Assembly (NCBI GenBank): GCA_033782935.1
Contig: JAWQEG010000167.1
Location: 831,001-895,000 of the forward strand
Direction of reading: 5' to 3'
From: Petrolisthes cinctipes
Lineage: Eukaryota; Arthropoda; Malacostraca; Decapoda; Porcellanidae
DNA length: 64,000 bases
The translations under genes and the position numbers were made by a program. The first letter of the stretch is position 1. The number at the start of each line of letters is the position of its first letter. Below the pieces are notes generated by a model. It ran no database searches. It was given only the letters and a program-made list of their open reading frames with translations, and was not told where the DNA came from. This document shows, piece by piece, positions 1 to 13,400 of the stretch.

Positions 1-2098
1 AATATCGAATTTTCGGGGGTTTTGAGCCAGAATTTGGGATATAACCGGGTACATTGGATGCATGCACATATCGACTTTTTGCACCTAAAATATCGATTTT
101 GAGCATGTTTTGGGTCTGTATCTTGAAAAAATTCTAGCAAGGAGTAGGCATGTACAGATCGCTTCTGGGACCCAAAAAAATCGAATTTTCTGGTGTTTTG
201 AACCTGAATTAGGGATATACACGTGTACAGAAGATGCATACACATTTTTACTTTGGGCACATAAAATATCGATTTTCAGCATTTTTTGGGCCTGTATTTT
301 AAAAATACTCTAACACGGAGTGTGCACGTACAGATCGCTTCTGGGACCCAAAAATATTGAATTTTCGGGTGTTTTGAGCCTGAATTTGAGATATAAACGG
401 GTACAGATGATGCATGCACATATCGACTTTGGGCACCTAAAATATAGATTTTTAGCATGTTTTGGGCTTGTATCTTAAAAAATTCTAGAAAGGAGTAGGC
501 ATGTACAGATCGCTTCTGGGACCCCAAAATATCGAATTTTCGGGTGTTTTGAACCTGAATTTGGGATATAGACGGATACAGAAGATGCATGCACATATCG
601 ACTTTGGGCACCTAAAATATCGATTTTTAGCATGTTTTGGGCCTGTATTTTGAAAATACTCTAACACGAAGTAGGCATGTACAGATCACTTCGTGGACAC
701 AATAATATCGAATTTTCGGGTGTTTTGAGCATGAATTTGAGATATAAACGGGTACAGAAGCTGCATGCTCATATCGACTTTTTGCACTTAAAATATCGAT
801 TTTGAGCATGTTTTGGTTTTGTATCTTGAAAAAATTCTAGCAAGGAGTAGGCCTGTACAGATCGCTTTTGGGACCCAAAAATATCGAATTTTCGGGTGTT
901 TTGAGCCTAAATTTGAGATATAAACGGGTACAGAAGATGCATGCACATTTCGACTTTTTGCACCTAAAATATCGATTTTAAGCATGTTTTGGTCCTGTAT
1001 TTTGAAAATACTCTAACACGGAGTAGGCATGTACAGATCGCTTCCGGGACACAAAAATATCGAATATTCGGGTGTTTTGAGTCTGAATTTGAGATACAAA
1101 CGGGTACAGAAGATGCATGCACATATCGACTTTGAGCACCCAAAATATCGATTTTGAGCATGTTTTGGGCATGTATTTTTAAAATACTCTAGCACTGAGT
1201 AGGCATGTGCAGATCGCTTCTGGAACCCAAATAAATCGAATTTTTGGTTGTTCTGAGCCTAAATTTCAGATATGAACGGGTACAGAAGATGCATGCACAT
1301 ATCGACTTTGGGCACCTAAAATATCGATTTTGAGCATGTTTTGGGCCTGTATTTTGAAAATACTATAGCACGGTGTAGACATGTACAAATCGCTTCTGGT
1401 ACACAAAAATATCGATTTTGTGGGTGTTTTGAGCCTGAATTTGAGATATAAACGGGTACAGAAGATGCATGCACATATCGATTTTGGCACTCAAAATATC
1501 GATTTTTAGTATGTTTTCGGCGTATAATTTGAAAATATTCTAGCACTGAGTAGGCATGTACAGATCGCTTCTGGGACCCAAAAATATCGAATTTTCGGGG
1601 GTTTTGAGCCAGAATTTGGGATATAACCGGGTACATTGGATGCATGCACATATCGACTTTTTGCACCTAAAATATCGATTTTGAGCATGTTTTGGGTCTG
1701 TATCTTGAGAAAATTCTAGCAAGGAGTAGGCATGTACAGATCGCTTCTGGGACACAAAAATACCGAATTTTCTGGTGTTTTGAACCTGAATTTGGGATAT
1801 AGACGGGTACAGAAGATGCATGCACATATCGACTTTGGACACCTAAAATATAGATTTATAGCATGTTTTAAGCCTGTATTTTAAAAACATTCTAGCACTG
1901 AGTAGGCATGTGCAGATTGCTTAAAGGACCCAAAAATATCGAATTTTCGGAGTTTTGAGCCTGAATTTGAAATATAAACGGGTATAGAAGATGCATGCAC
2001 ATATCGACTTTTTGCACTTAAAATATCGATTTTGAGCATGTTTTTGGTCTGTATCTTGAAAACATTCTAGCAAGGAGTAGGCATGTACAGATCGCTTT
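1..2098 (+). repeat. Domain A monomers; partial copy of the 14-monomer block
   Basis: About twelve monomers. The stretch at roughly 960-1,820 matches 6,758-7,618 (displacement 5,798 bp), including the rare variants CGGTGTAGACATGTACAAAT near 1,371 and TTTTCGGCGTATAATTTG near 1,514. The first 120 bases of the window match 1,583-1,702 closely, so the array is already repetitive above monomer level at the left edge. No gene is present. Confidence 0.85.
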
Positions 2099-3504
2099 TG
2101 GGACCCAAAAATATTGAATTTTCGGGTGTTTTGAGCCTGAATTTGAGATATAAACGGGTACAGAAGATGCATACACATATTGACTTTGGGCACATAAAAT
2201 ATCGATTTTCAGCATGTTTTGGGCCTGTTTTTTAAAAACACTCTAACACGGAGTATGCACGTACAGATTGCTTCTGGGACCCAAAAATATTTAATTTTCG
2301 GGTGTTTTGAGCCTGAATTTGAGATATAATCGGGTACAGAAGATGCATGCACATATCGACTTTGGGCACCTAAAATATCGATTTTTCGCATGTTTTGGGC
2401 CTGTATTTTAAAAATACTCTAACACGGAGTAGACATGCACAGATCGCTTTTGGGACCCAAAAAGATCGATTTTTCGGGTGTTTTGAGCCTGAATTTGAGA
2501 TATAAACGGGTACAGAAGATGCATGCACATATCGACTTTGTACACCTAAAATATCGATTTATAGCATGTTTTAAGCCTGCATTTTAAAAACATTCTAGCA
2601 CTGAAGAGGCATGTGCAGATTGCTTAAGGGATCCAAAAATATCGAATTTTCGGAGTTTTGAGCATGAATTTGAGATATAAACGGGTACAGAAGATGCATG
2701 CACATATCGACTTTTTGCTCTTAAAATATCGATTTTGAGCATGTTTTTGTTCTGTATCTTGAAAACATTCTAGCAAGGAGTAGGCATGTACAGATCGCTT
2801 TTGGGACCCAAAAATATCGAATTTTCTGGTGTTTTGAGCCTGAATTTGAGATATAAACGGGTACAGAAGATGCATGCACATATCGACTTTGGACACCTAC
2901 AACATCGATTTTGAGCATGTCTTTGGTTTGTATCTTAAAAAATTCTAGCAAGGAGTAGGCATGTACAGATCGCTTCTGGGACCCAAAAATATCGAATTTT
3001 CGGGTGTTTTGTACCTGAATTTGGGATATAGACGGATACAGAATATGCATGCACATATCGACTTTAGGCACCTAAAATATCGATTTTGAGCATGTTTTGG
3101 GACTGTATTTTTAAAAATACTCTAACACGGAGTAGGCATGTACAGATCGCTTCCGGGACACAAAAATATCGAATTTTAGGTTGTTCTGAGCCTGAATTTG
3201 AGATATGAACGGGTACAGAAGATGCATGCACATATCGACTTTGGGCACCTAAAATATCGATTTTGAGCATGTTTTGGGCCTGTATTTTGAAAATACTATA
3301 GCACGGTGTAGACATGTACAGATCGCTTCTGGGACACAAAAATATCGATTATTTGGGTGTTTTGAGCCTGAATTTGAGATATAAACGGGTACAGAAGATG
3401 CATGCACATATCGATTTTGGCACCCAAAATATCGATTTTTAGTATGTTTTCGGCGTATAACTAGAAAATATTCTAGCACTGAGTAGGCATGTACAGATCG
3501 CTTC
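2099..3504 (+). repeat. 1,406-bp (8-monomer) tandem duplication, copy 1
   Basis: This block is followed directly by a second copy with the same order of monomer variants. Distinctive shared variants are ATATTTAATTTTCGGG (about 2,287), GTAGACATGCACAG (about 2,430), TTTTTGCTCTTAAAAT (about 2,712) and CATGTCTTTGGTTTG (about 2,917). Reading both copies side by side I found only about four substitutions, roughly 99.7% identity. Left boundary lies between about 2,080 and 2,099. Confidence 0.93.
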
Positions 3505-4910
3505 TGGGACCCAAAAATATTGAATTTTCGGGTGTTTTGAGCCTGAATTTGAGATATAAACGGGTACAGAAGATGCATACACATATTGACTTTGGGCACA
3601 TAAAATATCGATTTTCAGCATGTTTTGGGCCTGTTTTTTAAAAACACTCTAACACGGAGTATGCACGTACAGATTGCTTCTGGGACCCAAAAATATTTAA
3701 TTTTCGGGTGTTTTGAGCCTGAATTTGAGATATAATCGGGTACAGAAGATGCATGCACATATCGACTTTGGGCACCTAAAATATCGATTTTTCGCATGTT
3801 TTGGGCCTGTATTTTAAAAATACTCTAACACGGAGTAGACATGCACAGATCGCTTTTGGGACCCAAAAAGATCGAATTTTCGGGTGTTTTGAGCCTGAAT
3901 TTGAGATATAAACGGGTACAGAAGATGCATGCACATATCGACTTTGTACACCTAAAATATCGATTTATAGCATGTTTTAAGCCTGCATTTTAAAAACATT
4001 CTAGCACTGAAGAGGCATGTGCAGATTGCTTAAGGGATCCAAAAATATCGAATTTTCGGAGTTTTGAGCATGAATTTGAGATATAAACGGGTACAGAAGA
4101 TGCATGCACATATCGACTTTTTGCTCTTAAAATATCGATTTTGAGCATGTTTTTGTTCTGTATCTTGAAAACATTCTAGCAAGGAGTAGGCATGTACAGA
4201 TCGCTTTTGGGACCCAAAAATATCGAATTTTCTGGTGTTTTGAGCCTGAATTTGAGATATAAACGGGTACAGAAGATGCATGCACATATCGACTTTGGAC
4301 ACCTACAACATCGATTTTGAGCATGTCTTTGGTTTGTATCTTAAAAAATTCTAGCAAGGAGTAGGCATGTACAGATCGCTTCTGGGACCCAAAAATATCG
4401 AATTTTCGGGTGTTTTGTACCTGAATTTGGGATATAGACGGATACAGAATATGCATGCACATATCGACTTTAGGCACCTAAAATATCGATTTTGAGCATG
4501 TTTTGGGACTGTATTTTTAAAAATACTCTAACACGGAGTAGGCATGTACAGATCGCTTACGGGACACAAAAATATCGAATTTTAGGTTGTTCTGAGCCTG
4601 AATTTGAGTTATGAACGGGTACAGAAGATGCATGCACATATCGACTTTGGGCACCTAAAATATCGATTTTGAGCATGTTTTGGGCCTGTATTTTGAAAAT
4701 ACTATAGCACGGTGTAGACATGTACAGATCGCTTCTGGGACACAAAAATATCGATTATTTGGGTGTTTTGAGCCTGAATTTGAGATATAAACGGGTACAG
4801 AAGATGCATGCACATATCGATTTTGGCACCCAAAATATCGATTTTTAGTATGTTTTCGGCGTATAAATAGAAAATATTCTAGCACTGAGTAGGCATGTAC
4901 AGATCGCTTC
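3505..4910 (+). repeat. 1,406-bp (8-monomer) tandem duplication, copy 2
   Basis: It starts where copy 1 ends, displaced by exactly 1,406 bp (8 x 176 minus 2). Differences from copy 1 that I saw: one base in the AAAAGATCGAATTTTCGGG segment (about 3,880), CTTACGGG in place of CTTCCGGG (about 4,560), TGAGTTATGAAC (about 4,607) and TATAAATAG (about 4,862). Past about 4,926 the two continuations differ (ATTGAATT against ATCGAATT with a GGGGG run). This marks the exchange point. Confidence 0.93.
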
Positions 4911-7044
4911 TGGGACCCAAAAATATCGAATTTTCGGGGGTTTTGAGCCAGAATTTGGGATATAACCGGGTACATTGGATGCATGCACATATCGACTTTT
5001 TGCACCTAAAATATCGATTTCGAGCATGTTTTGGGTCTGTATCTTGAGAAAATTCTAGCAAGGAGTAGGCATGTACAGATCGCTTCTGGGACCAAAAATA
5101 CCGAATTTTCTGGTGTTTTGAACCTGAATTTGTGATATAGACGGGTACAGAAGATGCATACACATATTGACTTTGGGCACCTAAAATATCGATTTTCAGC
5201 ATGTTTTGGGCCTGTATTTTGAAAATACATTACACGGAGTAGGCATGTACAGATCGCATCTTCGACCCAAAAATATTGAATTTTCGGGTGTTTTGAGCCT
5301 GAATTTGATATATAAACGGATACAGAAGATGCATGCACATATCGACTTTTGCACCTAAAATATCGGTTTTGAGCATGTTTTGGGCCTGTATTTTAAAAAT
5401 ACTCTAACTCGGAGTAGGCATGTAAAGATCGCTTCTGGGACACAAAAATATCGATTTTTTTGGGTGTTTTGAGCCTGAATTTGAGATATAAACGGGTTCA
5501 GAAGATGCATGCACATATCGACTTTGGACACCTAAAATATCGATTTATAGCATGTTTTAAGCCTGTATTTAAAAAATATTCTAGCACTGAGTAGGCATGT
5601 GCAGATTGCTTAAGGGACCCAAAAATATCGAATTTTCGGAGTTTTGAGCCTGAATTTGAGATATAAACGGGTACAGAAGATGCATGCACATATCGACTTT
5701 TCACACCTAAAATATCGATTTATAGCATGTTTTAAGCCTGTATTTTAAAAACATTCTAGCACTGAATAGGCATGTGCAGATCGCTTAAGGGACCCAAAAA
5801 TATCAAATTTTAGGAGTTTTGAGCCTGAATTTGAGATATAAACGGGTACAGAAGATGCATGCACATATCGACTTTGTGCACTTAAAATATCGATTTTGAG
5901 CATGTTTTGGGTCTGTTTCTTGAAAACATTCTAGGATGGAGTAGGCACGTACAGATCGCTTCTGGGACCCAAAAATATTGAATTTTCGGGTGTTTTGAGC
6001 CTGAATTTGAGATATAAACGGGTACAGAAGATGCATGCACATATCGACTTTGGGCACCTAAAATATCGATTTTCAGCATGTTTTGGGCCTGTATTTTGAC
6101 AATACTCTAACACGGAGTAGGCATGTACAGATCGCTTCGGGAACCCAAAAATATTGAATTTTCGGGTGTTTTGAGCCTGAATTTGAGATATAAACGGGTA
6201 CAGAAGATGCATACACATTTCGACTTTTTGCACGTAAAATATCGATTTTGAGCATGTTTTGGGTCAGTATCTTGAAAACATTCTAGCAAGAAGTAGGCAT
6301 GTAAAGATTGCTTCTGGGACCCAAAAATATTGAATTTTCGAGTGTTCTGAACCTGAATTTGGGATATAGACGGGTACAGAAGATGCATACACATATTGAC
6401 TTTGGGCAGCTAAAATATCGATTTTCAGCATGTTTTGGGCCCGTATTTTGAAAATACTCTAACACGGAGTATGCATGTACACATTGCTTTTGGTACCCAT
6501 AAACATTGAATTTTCGGATGTTTTGAGCCTGAATTTGAGATATAAACGGGTACAGAAGATGCATACACATATCGACTTTTTGCACTTAAAATATCGATTT
6601 TGAGCATGTTTTTGGTCTGTTTCTTGAAAACATTCTAGCAAGAAGTAGGCATGTACAGATCGCTTCTGGGACCCAAAAATATCGAATTTTCGGGTGTTTT
6701 GAGCCTGAATTTGAGATATAAACGGGTACAGAAGATGCATGCACATTTCGACTTTTTGCACCTAAAATATCGATTTTGAGCATGTTTTGGGCCTGTATTT
6801 TTAAAATACTCTAACACGGAGTAGGCATGTACAGATCGCTTCCGGGACACAAAAATATCGAATATTCTGGTGTTTTGAGTCTGAATTTGAGATATAAACG
6901 GGTACAGAAGATGCATGCACATATCGACAATGAGCACACAAAATATCGATTTTGAGCATGTTTTGGGCATGTATTTTTAAAATACTCTCGCACTGAGTAG
7001 GCATGTGCAGATCGCTTCTGGAACCCAAATAAATCGAATTTTTG
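4585..7044 (+). repeat. 2,459-bp (14-monomer) duplication, copy 1
   Basis: It matches 7,045-9,504 at a displacement of 2,459-2,460 bp (14 x 176 minus 4 or 5). Shared landmarks include the shortened AATACATTACACGG segment (about 5,225 and 7,685), CGCATCTTCGACCC (about 5,257 and 7,716), TGTACACATTGC (about 6,477 and 8,936) and the AATATT/AATATC alternation. Several percent divergence by eye indicates an older event than the 1,406-bp duplication. Its left part overlaps copy 2 of that duplication. Confidence 0.85.
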
Positions 7045-9504
7045 GTTGTTCTGAGCCTAAATTTCAGATATGAACGGGTACAGAAGATGCATGCACATAT
7101 CGACTTTGGGCACCTAAAATATCGATTTTGAGCATGTTTTGGGCCTGTATTTTGAAAATACTATAGCGCGGTGTAGACATGTACAAATCGCTTCTGGGAC
7201 ACAAAAATATCGATTTTTTGGGTGTTTTGAGCCTGAATTTGAGATATAAACGGGTACAGAAGATGCATGCACATATCGATTTTGGCACCCAAAATATCGA
7301 TTTTTAGTATGTTTTCGGCGTATAATTTGAAAATATTCTAGCACTGAGTAGGCAAGTACAGATCGCTTCTGGGACCCAAAAATATCGAATTTTAGGGGGT
7401 TTTGAGCCAGAATTTGGGATATAACCGGGTACATTGGATGCATGCACATATCGACTTTTTGCACCGAAAATATCGATTTCGAGCATGTTTTGGGTCTGTA
7501 TCTTGAGAAAATTCTAGCAAGGAGTAGGCATGTACAGATCGCTTCTGGGACCCAAAAATATCGAATTTTCTGGTGTTTTGAACCTGAATTTGGGATATAG
7601 ACGGGTACAGAAGATGCATACACATATTGACTTTGGGCACCTAAAATATCGATTTTCAGCATGTTTTGGGCCTGTATTTTGAAAATACATTACACGGAGT
7701 AGGCATGTACAGATCGCATCTTCGACCCAAAAATATTGAATTTTCGGGTGTTTTGAGCCTGAATTTGAGATATAAACGGATACAGAAGATGCATGCACAT
7801 ATCGACTTTTGCACCTAAAATATCGATTTTGAGCATGTTTTGGGCCTGTATTTTAAAAATACTCTAACTCGGAGTAGGCATGTACAGATCGCATCTGGGA
7901 CACAAAAATATCGATTTTTTGGGTGTTTTGAGCCTGAATTTGAGATATAAACGGGTTCAGAAGATGCATGCACATATCGACTTTGGACACCTAAAATATC
8001 GATTTATAGCATGTTTTAAGCCTGTATTTTAAAAACATTCTAGCACTGAGTAGGCATGTGCAGATTGCTTAAGGGACCCAAAAATATCGAATTTTCGGAG
8101 TTTTGAGCTTGAATTTGAGATATAAACGGGTACAGAAAATGCATGCACATATCGACTTTTCACACCTAAAATATCGATTTATAGCATGTTTTAAGCCTGT
8201 ATTTTAAAAACATTCTAGCACTGAATAGGCATGTGCAGATCGCTTAAGGGACCCAAAAATATCGAATTTTAGGAGTTTTGAGCCTGAATTTGAGATATAA
8301 ACGGGTGCAGAAGATGCATGCACATATCGACTTTGTGCACTTAAAATATCGATTTTGAGCATGTTTTGGGTCTGTATCTTGAAAACATTTTAGCATGGAG
8401 TAGGCACGTACAGATCGCTTCTGGGACCCAAAAATATTGAATTTTCGGGTGTTTTGAGCCTGAATTTGAGATATAAACGGGTACTGAAGATGCATGCACA
8501 TATCGACTTTGGGCACCTAAAATATCGATTTTCAGCATGTTTTGGGCCCGTATTTTAACAATACTCTAACACGGAGTAAGCATGTACAGATCGCTTCGGG
8601 AACCCAAAAATATTGAATTTTCGGGTGTTTTGAGCCTGAATTTGAGATATAAACGGGTACAGAAGATGCATACACATTTCGACGTTTTGCACGTAAAATA
8701 TCGATTTTGAGCATGTTTTGGGTCTGTATCTTGAAAACATTCTAGCAAGAAGTAGGCATGTAAAGATTGCTTCTGGGACCCAAAAATATCGAATTTTCGA
8801 GTGTTTTGAACCTGAATTTGGGATATAGACGGGTACAGAAGATGCATACACATATTGACTTTGGGCAGCTAAAATATCGATTTTCAGCATGTTTTGGGCC
8901 CGTATTTTGAAAATACTCTAACACGGAGTATGCATGTACACATTGCTTTTGGTACCCAAAAACATTGAATTTTCGGATGTTTTGAGCCTGAATTTGAGAT
9001 ATAAACGGGTACAGAAGATGCATACACATATCGACTTTTTGCACTTAAAATATCGATTTTGAGCTTGTTTTTGGTCTGTATCTTGAAAACATTCTAGCAA
9101 GGAGTAGGCATGTACAGATCGCTTCTGGGACCCAAAAATATCGAATTTTCGGGTGTTTTGAGCCTGAATTTGAGATGTAAACGGGTACTGAAGATGCATG
9201 CACATTTCGACTTTTTGCACCTAAAATATCGATTTTGAGCATGTTTTGGGCCTGTATTTTGAAAATACTCTAACACGGAGTAGGCATGTACAGATCGCTT
9301 CCGGGACACAAAAATATCGAATATTAGGGTGTTTTGAGTCTGAATTTGAGATATAAACGGGTACAGAAGATGCATGCACATATCGACTTTGAGCACCCAA
9401 AATATCGATTTTGAGCATGTTTTGGGCATGTATTTTTAAAATACTCTAGCACGGAATAGGCATGTGCAGATCGCTTCTGGAACCTAAATAAATCGAATTT
9501 TTGG
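7045..9504 (+). repeat. 2,459-bp (14-monomer) duplication, copy 2
   Basis: Head-to-tail with copy 1. The homology runs on to about 9,566, where GGGCACC with TTTTGGGCCTG changes to GGACACC with TTTTGAGCATATATT and similarity falls to the general monomer level. A third, partial relative lies at about 960-1,820. I estimate identity at about 97% by eye. Confidence 0.85.
8510..9070 (+). repeat. Source segment of a 1,408-bp displaced copy
   Basis: This 560-bp segment, about three monomers, recurs at 9,918-10,478, exactly 8 x 176 bp downstream. Shared rare variants: GACAATACT or AACAATACT, CTTCGGGAACCC, CATACACATTTCGAC, GCACGTAAAAT and TGTAAAGATTGC. Similarity is about 97% by eye and both copies sit inside or next to the 14-monomer blocks. 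Confidence 0.8.
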
Positions 9505-10478
9505 TTGTTCTGAGCCTAAATTTCAGATATGAACGGGTACAGAAGATGCATGCACATATCGACTTTGGACACCTAAAATATCGATTTTCAGCATGTTTTG
9601 AGCATATATTTTGAAAACATTCTAGCACTAAGTATGCATGTACGGATGGCTTAAGGGACCCAAAAATATGGAATTTTCCGGTGTTTTGAGCCTGAATTTG
9701 AGATATAAACGGGTACAGAAGATGCATGCACATATCGACTTTTTGCACCTAAAATATCGATTTTGAGCATGTTTTGGGTCTGTATCTTGAAAAAATTCTA
9801 GTAAGGAGTAGGCATGTACAGATCGCTTCTGGAACCCAAAAATATCGAATTTTCGGGTGTTTTGAACCTGAATTTGGGATATAGACGGATACAGAAGATT
9901 CATGCACATATCGACTTTGGGCAGCTAAAATATCGATTTTCAGCATGTTTTGGGCCCGTATTTTGACAATACTCTAACACGGAATAGGCATGTACAGATC
10001 GCTTCGGGAACCCAAAAATATGGAATTTTCGGGTGTTTTGAGCCTGAATTTGAGATATAAACAGGTACAGAAGATGCATACACATTTCGACTTTTTGCAC
10101 GTAAAATATCGATTTTGAGCATGTTTTGGGTCTGTATCTTGAAAACATTCTAGCAAGAAGTAGGCATGTAAAGATTGCTTCTGGGACCCAAAAATATCGA
10201 ATTTTCGAGTGTTTTGAACCTGAATTTGGGATATAGACGGGTACAGAAGATGCATACACATATTGACTTTGGGCAGCTAAAATATCGATTTTCAGCATGT
10301 TTTAGGCCCGTATTTTGAAAATACTCTAACACGGAGTATGCATGTACACATTGCTTTCGGTACCCAAAAACATTAAATTTTCGGATGTTTTGAGCCTTAA
10401 TTTGAGATATAAACGGGTACAGAAGATGCATGCACATATCGACTTTTAGCACTTAATATATCGATTTTGAGCTTGTTT
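9505..10478 (+). repeat. Domain A monomers with the 1,408-bp displaced copy
   Basis: The first two monomers (to about 9,917) are ordinary domain A units. From 9,918 the segment copies 8,510-9,070. It ends where TTGAGCTTGTTTTGGG runs into TTTTGTATCTTGAAAATACTAAAAC instead of the upstream continuation. No gene is present. Confidence 0.8.
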
Positions 10479-13400
10479 TGGGTTTTGTATCTTGAAAATA
10501 CTAAAACACGGTGTAGACATGTACAGATTGCTTCTGGGACACAAAAATATTGATTTTTTGGGTGTTTTGAGCCTGAATTTGAGATATAAACGGGTACAGA
10601 AGATGCTTGCACATATCGACTTTGGACACCTAAAATATCGATTTATAGCATGTTTTAAGCCTGTATTTTAAAAACATTCTAGCACTGAGTAGGCATGTGC
10701 AGATTGCTTAAGGGACCCAAAAATATCGAATTTTCGGAGTTTTGAGCCTGAATTTGAGATATAAACGGGTACAGAAGATGCATGCACATATCGACTTTGG
10801 GCACCTAAAATATCGATTTGTAGCATGTTTTGGGCCTGTATTCTGAAAATACTCTAACACTGTGTAGACATGTACAGATCGCCTCTGGGACACAAAAATA
10901 TCGATTTTTTGGGTGTTTTGAGCCTGAATTTGTGATATAAACGGGCACAGAAGATGCATGCACATATCGACTTTGGGCACCTAAAATATCGATTTTGAGC
11001 ATGTTTTGGGCCTGTATTTTGAAAATACTCTAACTCGGAGTAGGCATGTACAGATCGCTTAAGGGACCCAAAAATATCAAATTATAGGAGTTTTGAGCCT
11101 GAATTTGAGATATAAACGGGTACAGAAGATGCATGCACATATCGACTTTTTGCAATTAAAATATCAATTTTGAGTATGTTTTGGGCCTGTTTCTTGAAAA
11201 CATTCTAGCAAGGAGTAGGCATGTACAGATCGCTTCTGGGACCCATAAATATCGAATTTTCTGGTGTTATGAACCAGAATTAGGGATATACACGGGTACA
11301 GAAGATGCATACACATATTGACTTTGGGCACATAAAATATCGATTTTCAGCATGTTTAGGGCCTGTATTTTAAAAACACTCTAACACGGAGTGTGCACGT
11401 ACAGATCGCATCTGGGACCCAAAAATATCGAATTTTCGGGTGTTTTGAGCCTGAATTTGAGATATAAACGGATACAGAAGATGCATGCACATATCGACTT
11501 TGGGCACCTAAAATATCGATATTGAGCATGTTTTGGGCCTGTATTTTGAAAATACTCTAACTCGGAGTAGGCATGTACAGATCGCTTCTGGGACACAAAA
11601 ATATTGATTTTTTGGGTGTTTTGAGCCTGAATTTGAGATATAAACTGGTACAGAAGATGCATGCACATATCGACTTTGGACACCTAAAATATCGATTTAT
11701 AGCATGTTTTACGCCGGTATTTTAAAAACATTCTAGCACTGAGTAGGCATGTGCAGATTGCTTAAGGGACCCAAAAATATCGAATTTTCGGAGTTTTTGA
11801 GCCTGAATTTGAGATATAAACGGGTACAGAAGATGAATGCACATATCGACTTTTTGCACTTAAAATATCGATTTTGAGCATGTTTTGGGTCTGTATCTTG
11901 AAAACATTCTAACAAGGAGTAGGCATGTACAGATCGCTTCTTGTAACCAAAAATATCGAATTTTCTGGTGTTTTCAAATTGAATTAGGGATATACACGGG
12001 TACAGAAGATGCATACACATATTGACTTTGGGCACATAAAATATCGATGTTTAGCATGTTTTGGGCCTGCATTTTAAAAACACTCTAACACGGCGTATGC
12101 ACGTACAGATCGCTTCTGGGACCCAAAAATATGGAATTTTCGGGTGTTTTGAGCCTGAATTTGAGATATAAACGGGTACAGAAGAGGCATGCACATATCG
12201 ACTTTGGGCACTTAAAATATCGATTTTTAGTATGTTTTGGGCCTGTATTTTAAAAATACTCTAACACGGAGTAGACATGTACAGATCGCTTCTGGGACCC
12301 AAAAATATCGAATTTTTGGGTGTTTTGAGCCTGAATTTGAGATATAAACGGGTACAGAAGATGCATGCACATATCGACTTTTTGCACTTAAAATATCGAT
12401 TTTGAGCATGTTTTGGGTTTTGTATCTTGAAAATACTCAAACACGGTGTAGACATTTACAGATCGCTTCTGGGACACAAAAATATCGATTTTTTGGGTGT
12501 TTTGAGCCTGAATTTGAGATATAAACGGGTACAGAAGATGCATGCACATATCGACTTTGGCACCCAAAATATCGATTTTTAGTATGTTTTGGGCGTATAA
12601 TTTGAAAATATTCTAGCACTGAGTAGGCATGTACAGATCGCTTCTGGGACCCAAATAAATCGAATTTTCGGGTGTTCTGAGCCTGAATTTGAGATATGAA
12701 CGGGTACAGAAGATGCATGCACATATCGACTTTGGGCACCTAAAATATCGATTTTAAGCATGTTTTGGGCCTGTATTTTGTAAATACTCTAACACGGTGT
12801 AGACATGTACAGATCGCTTCTGGGACCAAAAAATATCAATTTTTTGGGTGTTTTGAGCCTGAATTTGTGATATAAACGGGTACAGAAGATGCATGCACAT
12901 ATCGACTTTGGCACCCAAAATATCGATTTTTAGTATGTTTTGGGCGTATAATTTGAAAATGTTCTAGCACTGAGTAGGCATGTACAGATCGCTTCTGGGA
13001 CCCAAAAATATCGAATTTTCTGGTGTTATGAACCAGAATTAGGGATATACACGGGTACAGAAGATGCATACACATATTGACTTTGGGCACATAAAACATC
13101 GATTTTCAGCATGTTTTGGGCCCGTATTTTAAAAACACTCTAACATGGAGTATGCACGTACAGATCGCTTCTGGGACCCGAAAACATTGAATTTTCGGAT
13201 GTTTTGAGCCTGAATTTGAGATATAAACGGGTACAGAAGATGCATGCACATATCGACTTTGGCACCCAAAATATCGATTTTTAGTATGTTTTGGGCGTAT
13301 AATTTGAAAATGTTCTAGCACTGAGTAGGCATGTACAGATTGCTTCTGGGACCCAAAAATATCGAATTTTCGAGTGTTTTGAACCTGAATTTGGGATATA

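Noticed and set aside
132..240. Internal 44-bp or 22-bp sub-repeat as the true base unit
   Set aside because: The three ATATCGA motifs are spaced 66, 22 and 88 bp, and one 22-bp pair matches at 15 of 22. But a 44-bp self-comparison of half A gave about 13 of 44, near chance. Only the 88-bp level is supported.
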